A stretch of 36,586 nucleotides of DNA from JAJPXI01 sp045602885 (GTDB lineage: Bacteria; Bacillota; Clostridia; Oscillospirales; Oscillospiraceae), in assembly GCA_045602885.1 (NCBI GenBank), contig JAZSCJ010000056.1, positions 1 to 36,586 of the forward strand. Reading direction: 5' to 3'. The notes under the pieces are model-generated. The model was not told where the DNA came from. It saw only the letters and a program-made list of their open reading frames with translations, and searched no databases. Below are positions 7,595-16,185 of the stretch, piece by piece. How positions within the stretch are numbered: position 1 is the first letter of the stretch; every line of letters begins with the position of its first letter. Made by a program: the position numbers and the translations under genes.

Positions 7595-9058
7595 TTAAGA
7601 GTGTTTCCTCGACCGCTTTGCGTAGTACACCAGCGCGATCAGGAGCACAAGAACACACGCTGCCGAGATGGTCAGGACAAGGCGCAGGGTTTTCTGCCGC
7701 TGGGCCTCGGCCATGGCCTGTTCCTGTGCTTCGGCTTCGGCCTGCGCCCGTGCTTCCGCTTCGGCTTGCAGTCGGGCGGCCTCGGCCTCGGCTTCCGCTT
7801 CGGCCTGCGCCCGTGCGGCACGCTGGGCATAGGTTTCTACGTGTTCAAAGAAATCGCCGCCGGTCACATCGGGGCCGACTGTGCTGTGGTAGAGTCCATA
7901 CTGACAGGGGGAATAGCTGGTAATATCGGTGGCTTTGACCACGGCTCTGCCCGGGCTGCCGTAGATCCAGCGGTTAAACCAGGTCCAGTGCTGGCTTTTG
8001 TGGCAGGCAAACCCGTTCTGCGTCACTTCAAAGGGGGTTTTTCCGCCCAGACGCGGGCAGGGGGTGTCCCAATCCATGATGATCTGATTTTCCGGGTACA
8101 GGTGCAGATAGGTTTTTTCTACCGTCCAAACACCGTATTCCGCCGCGCTTTCGGGGTGCTGGGCGGCGTCGGCGGCGTGTACCAGCGCATCGGTCAGGGC
8201 GGCAGCACTGTAAACGTGGGTGCCGTGGCCGTATTCGCCGTCCAGATCGTGGGAAACGACCACCAGCGGCCGGAAGCGGCGGATGCAGGTGGTAATGTAG
8301 TTTACAAAGTCATCGTAAGTAAATCCGGCATCGGCAAAGACAACCTGCGCCCGGGAAAAGGCCTGGGCACGGTCTTTGGATTCGGAATACAGGTCGGGAA
8401 ACTCCGACATGACGGGGTAATTGCGGATGCCCACCGCCCAAAGACCGTCCAACTGCTCATGGGGGCGTACGGCGCTGTCAAAGTGCTGTACCATATAGGC
8501 CACCTGCACATTCAACTCACGCTCTACCGCGTAATAGGGCAGAACGCCGGCGAAAAAGAGCTGCTCATCGTCCGAGTGGGAGGAGAGCAACAGCAGATCG
8601 GCCTGTTCACAGGGGGGATTCCAAACCTGTACCCAGTCAGGCAGCTCTCCTTGGGAAAAGGTGTAGACATCGGCAATGGCGGTGCCGGCCGGAAAATGCA
8701 GGGTCACCGTTTCGGGCAGGGTGTCCGACAGGTCGCAAAACTCATGCAAAAAACCGTTTTGGCCGCAGGCGATTTCGGTGCTTGTGGCCGGATCGATCAA
8801 CGTCCACGGCGACGGAACGTGGGCAAATTCGATGTACAGGGCAGCAATGCCGCCGCTGCGGGTGATGGTGAGCGTGGCGTTTTCCCCGGCGGTGGATTGG
8901 GTGCTTCGTGTGCCGTCGGAAATATGCCGGGGCGAGGAAAGCCCGGTTGCCGCAAAGGCTGCGTCGGAGCAGATGGCTTCCTGCGCCGAGATGGAAACGG
9001 AAAACAAAGTCAGCAGCAGAACGATAGCCGGAAAAAGCGGTGCAATTCTTCGGAACAT
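7595..9058 (-). CDS. Secreted, membrane-anchored PIG-L family deacetylase
   Basis: A 487-aa protein starting at the ATG with GGAGGG upstream; this start leaves a clean signal peptide (about 1-24, cut near SISA-QEA). Residues about 25-145 form an unassigned, probably beta-rich region. The PIG-L/LmbE zinc motif reads SHSDDE (160-165, usual form AHPDDE), with a second zinc-ligand motif GEYGHGTH (274-281). PIG-L enzymes remove N-acetyl groups from GlcNAc-type substrates. Near the C-terminus is an Ala/Glu/Gln coiled-coil stretch (about 417-460), one membrane helix (about 461-481) and a KRSRKHS tail, so the enzyme domain is outside the cell and tethered at both the membrane and through a stalk. It is first gene of the surface cassette. 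Confidence 0.87.
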   Translation of the reverse strand: MFRRIAPLFPAIVLLLTLFSVSISAQEAICSDAAFAATGLSSPRHISDGTRSTQSTAGENATLTITRSGGIAALYIEFAHVPSPWTLIDPATSTEIACGQNGFLHEFCDLSDTLPETVTLHFPAGTAIADVYTFSQGELPDWVQVWNPPCEQADLLLLSSHSDDEQLFFAGVLPYYAVERELNVQVAYMVQHFDSAVRPHEQLDGLWAVGIRNYPVMSEFPDLYSESKDRAQAFSRAQVVFADAGFTYDDFVNYITTCIRRFRPLVVVSHDLDGEYGHGTHVYSAAALTDALVHAADAAQHPESAAEYGVWTVEKTYLHLYPENQIIMDWDTPCPRLGGKTPFEVTQNGFACHKSQHWTWFNRWIYGSPGRAVVKATDITSYSPCQYGLYHSTVGPDVTGGDFFEHVETYAQRAARAQAEAEAEAEAARLQAEAEARAQAEAEAQEQAMAEAQRQKTLRLVLTISAACVLVLLIALVYYAKRSRKHS

Positions 9059-9133
9059 GAAACCCTCCTTTCCTGCGTCAAGCGCACAAGAGTTCCCCAT
9101 ACAGGAAACAGGGAGCAGAAAATACCACTATAA

Positions 9134-9161
9134 GTTATAGCATAAAACGGCAAAAAAACAA
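9134..9161 (-). promoter_or_regulatory. Possible promoter of the surface-glycan cassette
   Basis: On the minus strand: TTGTTT (9161-9156), 16-bp spacer, TATAAC (9139-9134). Both boxes are imperfect; the position about 75 bp before the PIG-L start and the AT-rich context support it. Confidence 0.4.
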
Positions 9162-9221
9162 CACCGAAAATGTTACAAAATCCTTACGTTTTTGTGCGGT
9201 TGCGCCCCGATTGCCTGCAGA

Positions 9222-9269
9222 AAATAAAAACGGGCAAAGAATTTCTGTGTGGCAGAAATTCTGTGCCCG
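9222..9269 (-). terminator. Terminator ending the ABC-F to radical SAM run
   Basis: A long hairpin (9231-9247 with 9253-9269, one internal mismatch pair) lies just after the radical SAM stop and is followed on the minus strand by TTTTTATTTT. It cleanly separates this run from the PIG-L cassette. Confidence 0.88.
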
Positions 9270-9286
9270 GTATTTGCGTCGTTTGC

Positions 9287-9904
9287 TCAGTCGGGAATGT
9301 ATTCCCGTACGCGCAGGGTGGCGCCCAGCTGGGCACACAGGGCGCGGCAGCGCTCGATCTCCTCGTCCGACTTGTCCTTATTGACGATGGTCATTCGGAC
9401 GTCGGGGATCACCCTGGCGGCGGCGCGAGTGTAGTCCAGCATGGCATCCCACGCCTTTTCCCCCTCTTTGGGCCGGGTGACCCGGACGTATTCCTCGCAG
9501 GTGGAGCCGTTGAGGGAAATGGACAGGGCATCGATGCGCCCGGCCATATCGGAAACGGTGTCCCGGCCGTGGATCAGATCGGCGTGGCCGTTGGTGTTGA
9601 TGCGTACGGGGGGCAGGTTGGGCACGGCCTTTTTCATCTCGTCCACCAGCCAGAGAATGTCGTCAATGCGATAGGTCGGCTCACCAAAGCCGCAAAAGAC
9701 GATCTCGGGATAGGAAGTTAGATCGCGCGAGAGCAGATCGTCCAGCGCCTCCTGTCGGGTGGGCTCATGCTCCAGCCACAGATCGTCGGCATAGATACTG
9801 CCCTTGTTTCCGTTGTGGCGCAGACAGAACACGCAGGCGCAGTCACAGCGGTTGGTCAGGTTGACATAGAGCGAGCCGTGGTACTCATAAGAAATGGTCT
9901 GCAT
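9287..9904 (-). CDS. TatD-linked radical SAM protein
   Basis: A 205-aa radical SAM protein. The 4Fe-4S cysteines are C20, C24 and C27 (CX3CX2C, NRCDCACVFC), and a glycine motif FCGFGEP follows near residue 70-78. It resembles the small radical SAM family that is repeatedly found beside TatD nucleases in Firmicutes (the tatD-linked rSAM group); the reaction is not known. It lacks a SPASM or other C-terminal cluster domain. Its ATG is four bases after the TatD stop, so the two are surely cotranscribed, and the genome context is the main clue to function. Confidence 0.88.
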   Translation of the reverse strand: MQTISYEYHGSLYVNLTNRCDCACVFCLRHNGNKGSIYADDLWLEHEPTRQEALDDLLSRDLTSYPEIVFCGFGEPTYRIDDILWLVDEMKKAVPNLPPVRINTNGHADLIHGRDTVSDMAGRIDALSISLNGSTCEEYVRVTRPKEGEKAWDAMLDYTRAAARVIPDVRMTIVNKDKSDEEIERCRALCAQLGATLRVREYIPD

Positions 9905-9908
9905 GGTA

Positions 9909-10685
9909 TCAAACTCCGATATTGAAAAACTTTTTGCCGTTTTGGCAGGTAATGTGCAGCACTTCTTCGCCGCTGATATTTCCTTTGCACTCGGCTACTT
10001 TGGCGGCCATGTAGGGGATCAGCGAGGAGTCGCACCGCCGACCCCGGAACGGCTCGGGCGCCATGTAGGGTGCGTCGGTCTCCAGCATCAGATGCTCCAG
10101 CGGAAGCCAGGTCAGAATTTCGGGGGCACGTCGGGCGTTTTGGAAGGTGATGTTGCCCGTGAAGGACAGCATCCAACCCAGATTGACCAGTACCTTGGCA
10201 TCCTCCAGACTGCCGGCGTAGCAGTGGAACACGCCCCGGGCCTTGGGGTGGGCACGCACGATGTCCAACGTGTCCTTGTGGGCATCCCGGTCGTGGACGA
10301 TGGCAGGCAGATCCAGCTCCTCGCTCAAACTGAGCAGCGCGTCAAACATGTCCCGGGAAAAGGCGCGCTCCGGCTTTTCCTTGACCCAGTAGTAATCCAG
10401 ACCGATCTCCCCCACAGCCACCACCTTGGGCGCGGCGCACAGGGTGCGGATCTTGTCCACGTCGGCCAGGGAAACACCCGACAGATTTTCCGGGTGAAAC
10501 CCGGCGGCAGCATAGATGTAATCGTACCGGGCCGCCAGATCGATGCAGGCCTGCGAGGATTCCACGTCGCAGCCGGGGCAGACCACCAGCTCGACCCCTT
10601 TGGACGGCAGCGCGGAAAGAAGCGGATCCCGATCGGCGTCAAAGGCGTCATCATAATAATGTGCGTGGGTATCAAAAATGCCCAT
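9909..10685 (-). CDS. TatD family metal-dependent hydrolase (DNase)
   Basis: The 258-aa protein is the usual length for TatD/YcfH/YabD. TatD enzymes are metal-dependent 3'-5' nucleases or phosphoesterases of the amidohydrolase fold. Metal ligands are visible in FDTHAHYYD (H7, H9), VGEIGLDYYW, AIVHDRDAH, GVFHCYAGS and LETDAPY. The start at 10685 has GTGAGGT upstream; the longer open frame to 10787 overlaps the ECF-S-like gene. In many Firmicutes TatD follows metG, and here metG is three genes upstream in the same run, which fits the family. Confidence 0.92.
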   Translation of the reverse strand: MGIFDTHAHYYDDAFDADRDPLLSALPSKGVELVVCPGCDVESSQACIDLAARYDYIYAAAGFHPENLSGVSLADVDKIRTLCAAPKVVAVGEIGLDYYWVKEKPERAFSRDMFDALLSLSEELDLPAIVHDRDAHKDTLDIVRAHPKARGVFHCYAGSLEDAKVLVNLGWMLSFTGNITFQNARRAPEILTWLPLEHLMLETDAPYMAPEPFRGRRCDSSLIPYMAAKVAECKGNISGEEVLHITCQNGKKFFNIGV

Positions 10686-10701
10686 GTCAGTTACCTCACG
10701 A

Positions 10702-11214
10702 TCATGCGGAGAGATGCAGCCGCTGCTTAAGCTGCAGACGGTCTGCCGCGGCGGCCAGAACGACAAAGAAGATGCCGCTGGCCACACTCTGGATCAGAGT
10801 GCCCAGAAACTGCGGAACAAAGGCGGCGGCATTGTCTGCGATGACCATATTGGCCACGCCGTACAGCGCAGGGGAAAGCAACCCGGAAAGAACCACGGCG
10901 GCGATGTTGCGCAGGCAAAGCAGTCGGGCGCTTTTGCCGGTAAAGGGAAGGCAGATCAGCGCCTTGACCACGACGGTGGGCAGCACCCACATGGGTGCGG
11001 TCAGCAGATCGGCCAGACCGCCGCCTACCACGCCGGCGGCCATGGCCCACGGGGTGGGCATCAGGCAGGCGCACAGGTAGATCAGCGTATCGCCCAGATG
11101 GACGTATCCGCCGGTGGGCAGGGGAATGTGCAGGATATAGGCGGTGACCACGGCGATGGCCGCGGCGAATACCGCCGAGCACACCAGGTGGTGAAGATGT
11201 TTGCCGGAAGACAT
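10702..11214 (-). CDS. ECF transporter S component-like membrane protein
   Basis: A 170-aa integral membrane protein with about five to six hydrophobic segments. Features such as the GGYVHLGDTLIYL stretch near residue 35-47 and GGGLADLLTAP near 64-74 are typical of substrate-binding S components of energy-coupling-factor vitamin transporters. It resembles the Firmicutes TIGR04002-type group, from memory. No AT module (EcfA/T) is in the window, so it would have to share one encoded elsewhere. No riboswitch precedes it. The substrate is unknown. It sits between the DUF4177 and TatD genes with gaps under 30 bp. Confidence 0.75.
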   Translation of the reverse strand: MSSGKHLHHLVCSAVFAAAIAVVTAYILHIPLPTGGYVHLGDTLIYLCACLMPTPWAMAAGVVGGGLADLLTAPMWVLPTVVVKALICLPFTGKSARLLCLRNIAAVVLSGLLSPALYGVANMVIADNAAAFVPQFLGTLIQSVASGIFFVVLAAAADRLQLKQRLHLSA

Positions 11215-11241
11215 GAGGGGAAACTCCTTTGTGGGAGCGTG

Positions 11242-11442
11242 TCAGCCGTTGTCGACAGAACGCTCAAAAATCAAATCGATCTCCTTGCTGCCGCCTTCGC
11301 CGGAGAACCGGGTGGGGATATACCCCACATAACGCCAGCCCTGGGCGGCCTCTTCGTCGATGACGGTGCGGTGTTCGCAGGTGGCGTTGTTCATCCAGAA
11401 GCCGCCGCCCACGTAGAGGGTCACATACTTATATTCGTACAT
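11242..11442 (-). CDS. DUF4177 domain-containing small protein
   Basis: A 66-aa soluble protein with the DUF4177 pattern: MYEYKYVTLYVGGGF at the N-terminus, a helix holding DEEAAQGWRYVGYIP, then a closing strand DLIFERS. Members are small alpha/beta proteins with no known function, often near membrane or stress genes. Ribosome site AGGAGGC precedes the ATG. It lies between metG (81 bp upstream) and the ECF-S-like gene (27 bp downstream). Confidence 0.8.
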   Translation of the reverse strand: MYEYKYVTLYVGGGFWMNNATCEHRTVIDEEAAQGWRYVGYIPTRFSGEGGSKEIDLIFERSVDNG

Positions 11443-11523
11443 TGAAAAGCCTCCTGTTTCACCGAGTTTTGCCGCCGCAGCGGCAAGCGAAGATCAGATC
11501 TGTTTGTTTGCACGATGTGCGTG

Positions 11524-13488
11524 TCAGCACAGCTTGGCGCCGGCGGGGATGGCGTCATCCAGCATGAGCAGGTTGAGTTTTTCCTCATCGTTTTCCTTGT
11601 GGACGGCCGAGATCAGCATGCCGCAGGAGTCCAGACCCATCATCTTGCGGGGGGGCAGGTTGACGATGGCCACCAGCGTCTTGCCCACCAGATCCTCGGG
11701 CTTGTAGTACATGGCGATGCCGGACAGGATCTGTCGGTCGGTGCCCGAGCCGTCATCCAGCGTGAACTGCAGCAACTTTTTGGACTTGGGCACGGCCTGG
11801 CAGGCCTTGACCTTGACCACACGGAAGTCGGACTTGCAGAAGGTTTCAAAGTCCACATTCTCTTCGGCGTAAGGTTCCAGCTCGACAGCCGGCTTGGTGG
11901 GGGCGGCAGCGGCCTGTCGGGCATCTTCCAGCTCGGCCAGGGCCTTGTCCATGTCGATGCGGGGGAACAGGTTGTCGCCCTTGGTGACGGTCACGGTGGC
12001 GTTCAGGCTGCCCCAGGCGGCGGCCGACTCCCAGGTGCGGCAGCCGTCGCAGGCACCCAGCTGTTCGAACAGCTTGACCATGCTCTCGGGCATGAAGGGG
12101 GTCAGCAGCACGCCGCAGATGCGGGTGGTCTCCAGCAGGTTGTACAGCACGGATGCCAGACGGTCGCCGTTGGCGGCCACGTCCTTGCCCAGCGTCCAGG
12201 GCGCCGTTTCGTCAATATACTTGTTAGCGCGCTGAATGACCTTGAAGACCCCGGCCAGCGCGTTCTGGAAAGCGTACTTTTCCATCTGCTCTTCGTATTT
12301 ACCGCGCAGAGCGGATGCCATGCCGATCAGCTCGTCGTCCAGCGCGTCCGCTTTGCGCCCGGCGGGCAGCGTGCCGCCGAAATACTTGCCGGCCATGGCG
12401 GTGGTGCGGGAGAGCAGGTTGCCCAGATCGTTGGCCAGATCCACGTTGATGGTCTGGATCAGGGCTTCGTTGGAGAAGTTGCCGTCGCTGCCGAAGGGGA
12501 AGGTGCGCAGCAGGAAGAAGCGCAGGGCATCCACGCCGAACATTTCGGCCAGAACGTAGGGATCTACTACGTTGCCCATGGACTTGCACAACTTGCCGCC
12601 GTCCAGCAGCAGCCAGCCGTGGCCAAAGACCTTCTTGGGCAGGGGCATTTCCATGCTCATGAGCATGGCCGGCCAGATGATGGAGTGGAAGCGCACGATC
12701 TCCTTACCCACGAAGTGGACATCGGCGGGCCAGAACGTGTCATAATCGTCGTACTTGTCGTTGAACAGACCCAGAGCGGTGGTGTAGTTGAACAGCGCGT
12801 CCACCCACACATAGACCACATGGCCGGGGTCAAAGTCCACGGGCACGCCCCAGGTGAAGCTGTTGCGGGAAACGCACAGATCTTCCAGACCGGGCTTGAT
12901 GAAGTTGTTGACCATCTCGTTGACCCGGGAGCGGGGTTCCAAAAAGTCGGTGTTTTCCAACAGATCCTGTACCCGGTCGGCGTACTTGGACAGACGGAAG
13001 AAGTAGGCCTCCTCCTCGGCGTCCTGCACGTCGCGGCCGCAATCGGGGCACTTGCCGTCCACCAGCTGGGACTCGGTCCAGAAGGACTCGCAGGGCTTGC
13101 AGTACTTGCCCTTGTAGGTGCCCTTGTAGATGTCGCCCTTTTCGTACATCTTCTTGAAGATCTGCTGGATGGCGGCCACATGGTAGTCGTCGGTGGTGCG
13201 GATGAAGCGGTCGTTGGAAATGTTCATCAGCTTCCACAAATCGAGGATGCCGCGCTCACCCTGCACGATGTTGTCCACAAACTGCTGAGGGGTGACGCCG
13301 GCTTCGGCGGCCTTGTCTTCGATCTTCTGGCCGTGCTCGTCGGTGCCGGTGAGGAACATGACCTCGTGGCCGGTGAGCCGCTTGTAGCGGGCCATGGCGT
13401 CGGTGGCCACGGTGCAATAGGTGTGGCCGATGTGCAGCTTGTCGCTGGGGTAATAAATGGGGGTGGTGATATAAAATTTCTTACTCAT
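11524..13488 (-). CDS. metG: Methionyl-tRNA synthetase with C-terminal tRNA-binding domain
   Basis: A 654-aa class I aminoacyl-tRNA synthetase that charges tRNA-Met. Visible are the HIGH motif (HIGH, 19-22), a zinc-knuckle region (CKPCESFW...CPDCGRD, about 127-148), the KMSKS-equivalent KLCKSMGN near residue 300, the anticodon-binding helical domain, and a C-terminal EMAP-II/Trbp-like domain (about 545-654) ending LDDAIPAGAKLC. The zinc-containing, C-terminally extended form is standard for Firmicutes. Its ATG overlaps the end of the upstream membrane-protein gene by 8 bases. The leader holds no T-box because the gene is transcribed from far upstream. Confidence 0.97.
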   Translation of the reverse strand: MSKKFYITTPIYYPSDKLHIGHTYCTVATDAMARYKRLTGHEVMFLTGTDEHGQKIEDKAAEAGVTPQQFVDNIVQGERGILDLWKLMNISNDRFIRTTDDYHVAAIQQIFKKMYEKGDIYKGTYKGKYCKPCESFWTESQLVDGKCPDCGRDVQDAEEEAYFFRLSKYADRVQDLLENTDFLEPRSRVNEMVNNFIKPGLEDLCVSRNSFTWGVPVDFDPGHVVYVWVDALFNYTTALGLFNDKYDDYDTFWPADVHFVGKEIVRFHSIIWPAMLMSMEMPLPKKVFGHGWLLLDGGKLCKSMGNVVDPYVLAEMFGVDALRFFLLRTFPFGSDGNFSNEALIQTINVDLANDLGNLLSRTTAMAGKYFGGTLPAGRKADALDDELIGMASALRGKYEEQMEKYAFQNALAGVFKVIQRANKYIDETAPWTLGKDVAANGDRLASVLYNLLETTRICGVLLTPFMPESMVKLFEQLGACDGCRTWESAAAWGSLNATVTVTKGDNLFPRIDMDKALAELEDARQAAAAPTKPAVELEPYAEENVDFETFCKSDFRVVKVKACQAVPKSKKLLQFTLDDGSGTDRQILSGIAMYYKPEDLVGKTLVAIVNLPPRKMMGLDSCGMLISAVHKENDEEKLNLLMLDDAIPAGAKLC

Positions 13489-14293
13489 CCGGGGTTACCT
13501 CCTGAGTGTGATTCAAGTCTTGGGACGGTGTGTTGTGGGGGGTGAAGGTGCAGCGCAGCAGCACAAGGACGGTGGCCAGCTGATAAAACGCCGAGGACAA
13601 AAACAGCAGGGTGTAGGGCAGGGCGTGGCCGTCGGCCAGGGTGACCATGCTGAAATAGATGCTCAGCAGCGAAACGGCGGCACACAGCCGAACGCGGCCT
13701 CGGGTAAAGGAGAAGCCGGCCGCAAAGTAAAGGGCCAACAGGGTGCAGAGAATGGCCAGCAATTCGTACACATAACCCAGTACCACCGGGTCAGTCGCCT
13801 GCTGGTGGTAGGCCGAGGCCAGCCACAAACAGCAGGTGTAGCCGGGCACCAGCAAAGCCAGACTGCGCTGGCGCAGCGTGCCGCGGAAATTGGAAAGGGC
13901 GGTGTACAGCACGCAGAAAAAGGAAAGAATGCACATGCCCCACAAAAGCAGCCGCAGCGGGTGTATCGTGCTGTGAAGCTCCGACCACATTCCGGCCAGA
14001 CCGGCGATCAGCAGATGGGCGCAGGATAGCGCCATAAGCACCAGATAGCCCCAGTTGCCGTCGGCGGAAAAGGCACTTGCGTAAGTGTTGGGCCGGCGCT
14101 TTGCCCGGCCGGACAGCACCAGTATCAGCAGGGCCAGCACGACACTCAGCCCGATCAGGGCCAGCGTGGCGGCGCTCCACGGTCGGGCCAGACCGCTGGG
14201 CTCAAAGGCGGTGGCCAGTTCCCACCGGCGCAGGAAAAATCCACCCACACCGCCGAGCAGTGCCAGCAGGGGCAGCAGAATGATGTGCAGCAT
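13481..14293 (-). CDS. Polytopic membrane protein of unknown function
   Basis: A 270-aa protein with about eight hydrophobic segments, short loops, and a hydrophilic tail (NTPSQDLNHTQEVTPDE). No family motif was recognised; the even spacing of helices would fit a sensor-like or YwaF/DUF-type membrane protein, but I cannot name one. The ATG at 14293 was chosen because AAGGA lies a few bases upstream; an in-frame ATG at 14311 and longer frame lack a site. It overlaps the metG start by 8 bases, so its translation may be coupled with metG. Confidence 0.8.
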   Translation of the reverse strand: MLHIILLPLLALLGGVGGFFLRRWELATAFEPSGLARPWSAATLALIGLSVVLALLILVLSGRAKRRPNTYASAFSADGNWGYLVLMALSCAHLLIAGLAGMWSELHSTIHPLRLLLWGMCILSFFCVLYTALSNFRGTLRQRSLALLVPGYTCCLWLASAYHQQATDPVVLGYVYELLAILCTLLALYFAAGFSFTRGRVRLCAAVSLLSIYFSMVTLADGHALPYTLLFLSSAFYQLATVLVLLRCTFTPHNTPSQDLNHTQEVTPDE

Positions 14294-14322
14294 AGCAATC
14301 CTTCTTTCCATGGAATCGAGGT

Positions 14323-14580
14323 TCAACGGGTCAAGAGCAGGGCGACGACCAACTGAAGCAGCAAAATGGCAGGCAGCCCCACCACAAAGTACCAATGCCG
14401 GGTCTTGTGGCGAAAGGAAAACATGCCTGCGATGGCGCCCACGCTGCCGCCGATCAAAGCCGACAGGAACAGCGTCTTCTCCGGAATACGCCGCTTGCCG
14501 TGCCGGGCCTTGGACTTGTCTATGCCCATCAGGGCAAAGGTCAGCAGGTTGACGGCAGCCAGATAATAGAGCCAGGGCAT
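14323..14580 (-). CDS. DUF1294 domain-containing small membrane protein
   Basis: An 85-aa protein matching DUF1294: first helix ending in MGIDKSKARHGKRRIPE, second helix LFLSALIGGSVGAIAGM, the conserved FRHKTRHWYFVVGLP, then a third helix. Function is unknown; in other bacteria the domain can be fused to a cold-shock domain, which is absent here. It starts 6 bp after the ABC-F stop. Confidence 0.9.
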   Translation of the reverse strand: MPWLYYLAAVNLLTFALMGIDKSKARHGKRRIPEKTLFLSALIGGSVGAIAGMFSFRHKTRHWYFVVGLPAILLLQLVVALLLTR

Positions 14581-14586
14581 GGCGGC

Positions 14587-16185
14587 TTATTCGGCCGGGG
14601 CCATGCTGGCCAGATAGTCATCGTAGCTGCAGCGGCGGTCGATCAGCTTGCCGTCTTCGGTAAAGTCGAAGATGCGGTTGCAGACGGCCTGCACCAACTG
14701 ATGGTCATGGGAGGAAACCAGCACATTGCACTTGACGGCCTCCAGACCGTTGTTGACGGCGGCGATGGATTCCAGATCCAGATGGTTGGTGGGCTGGTCC
14801 AGCAGCAGCACATTGGCGCCCGAGAGCATCATGCGGGAGAGCATGCAGCGCACCTTCTCGCCGCCCGAGAGCACTTTGACGGGTTTGTAGACCTCATCAC
14901 CCGAGAAGAGCATACGGCCCAGGAAGCCACGCAGATAGGCCTCGTGGGGATCGGGAGAGAACTGGCGCAGCCACTCCACCAGATTGTCCTCGCAGTCCTG
15001 GAAGAACTCGGTGTTGTCCTTGGGGAAGTAGGAGAAGCTGGCCGTCTGGCCCCACTTGACCTCGCCCTCGTCGGGCTCCCACTCGCCGGTGAGGATCTTG
15101 AACAGGGCGGTGTGGGCATTTTCGTTGTCACCCACAAAGGCGATCTTGTCGCCGTGCTGCACGATAAAGCTGACCTTGTCCAGCAGTTTGACCCCGTCCA
15201 CGGTCTTGGATACGTCGGTGACAAACAGAATGTCCTTGCCCACCTCGCGGTCGGGAGAGAAGCCCACCCAGGGGTAGCGGCGGGAGGAGGCGGGGATCTC
15301 TTCCAGGCTGATCTTTTCCAACAGCTTGCGCCGGGCGGTGGCCTGCTTGCTCTTGGACTTGTTGGCCGAGAAACGGGAGATAAAGTCCTGCAGTTCCTTG
15401 ACTTTTTCGGCGTTTTTCTTGTTCTGGTTTTTCATCAGGTTCTGCATCAGCTGGGATGCGTCGTACCAGAAGTCGTAGTTGCCCACATACATTTTGATCT
15501 TGTTGTAGTCGATGTCCACGATGTGGGTGCAGATGGTGTTCAGAAAGTGGCGGTCGTGGGATACCACGATGACCGTGCCCTCAAAGTCCAGCAGGAAGTC
15601 TTCCAGCCAGTTGATGGCGTTGATGTCCAGGTTGTTGGTGGGCTCGTCCATCATCAGAATGTCGGGGTTGCCGAACAGCGCGGAGGCCAGCAGTACCTTG
15701 ACCTTCAGTCGGCCGTCCACATTCTCCATGGTGTCGTAGTGCATGGACACCGGGATGCCCAGACCCTGCAGGATACGGCTGGCATCCGACTCGGCCTCCC
15801 AGCCGCCCAGTTCGGCGTACTCCTCCTCCAGCTCGCAGGCACGCAGACCGTCTTCCTCGGTCATGTCCTCCTTGGCGTAGAGAGCTTCCTTCTCCTTGCC
15901 GATGTCGTACAGGCGCTGGTTGCCCATGATGACGGTGTCCATGACGGTGTAGGCGTCATAGGCGTTCTGGTCCTGCTTCAGAATGGACATACGGGTCTTG
16001 GGCAGAACGGAAACCTCACCCGAGGTGGGCTCCAGCTCGCCGGACAGGATCTTCAGAAAGGTGGACTTGCCTGCGCCGTTGGCGCCGATGATGCCGTAGC
16101 AGTTGCCCTTGACGAACTGCAGGTCCACATGGGAAAACAGCGGGGTGCCGCTGTAATTCAAACTCAGGTCGGTAACAGTGATCAT
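14587..16185 (-). CDS. ABC-F family ATPase (YbiT-like)
   Basis: A 532-aa soluble protein with two ATP-binding domains in tandem and no membrane part, as in ABC-F ribosome-associated ATPases. Walker A GANGAGKS is at 34-41, Walker B MMDEPTNNLD in domain 1, a charged linker (about 240-300), and in domain 2 LSGGEKVRC with LLDQPTNHLD. Domain 2 has GDNENAH in place of a standard Walker A, and domain 1 has VDGRLKVKVLLASALF in place of LSGGQ; both recall the YbiT/YkpA subgroup. ABC-F proteins bind the ribosomal E site and rescue or tune translation. Drug resistance is possible in other subgroups but not indicated. It heads the eight-gene run. Confidence 0.92.
   Translation of the reverse strand: MITVTDLSLNYSGTPLFSHVDLQFVKGNCYGIIGANGAGKSTFLKILSGELEPTSGEVSVLPKTRMSILKQDQNAYDAYTVMDTVIMGNQRLYDIGKEKEALYAKEDMTEEDGLRACELEEEYAELGGWEAESDASRILQGLGIPVSMHYDTMENVDGRLKVKVLLASALFGNPDILMMDEPTNNLDINAINWLEDFLLDFEGTVIVVSHDRHFLNTICTHIVDIDYNKIKMYVGNYDFWYDASQLMQNLMKNQNKKNAEKVKELQDFISRFSANKSKSKQATARRKLLEKISLEEIPASSRRYPWVGFSPDREVGKDILFVTDVSKTVDGVKLLDKVSFIVQHGDKIAFVGDNENAHTALFKILTGEWEPDEGEVKWGQTASFSYFPKDNTEFFQDCEDNLVEWLRQFSPDPHEAYLRGFLGRMLFSGDEVYKPVKVLSGGEKVRCMLSRMMLSGANVLLLDQPTNHLDLESIAAVNNGLEAVKCNVLVSSHDHQLVQAVCNRIFDFTEDGKLIDRRCSYDDYLASMAPAE

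Noticed and set aside
6938..9133. 731-aa plus-strand open frame
   Set aside because: Opposite the GT2-GtrA and PIG-L genes, which have clear motifs; its Gly/Phe repeats mirror the Ala/Glu stalk codons.
11515..13545. 676-aa plus-strand open frame
   Set aside because: Exact antisense of metG; no motif.
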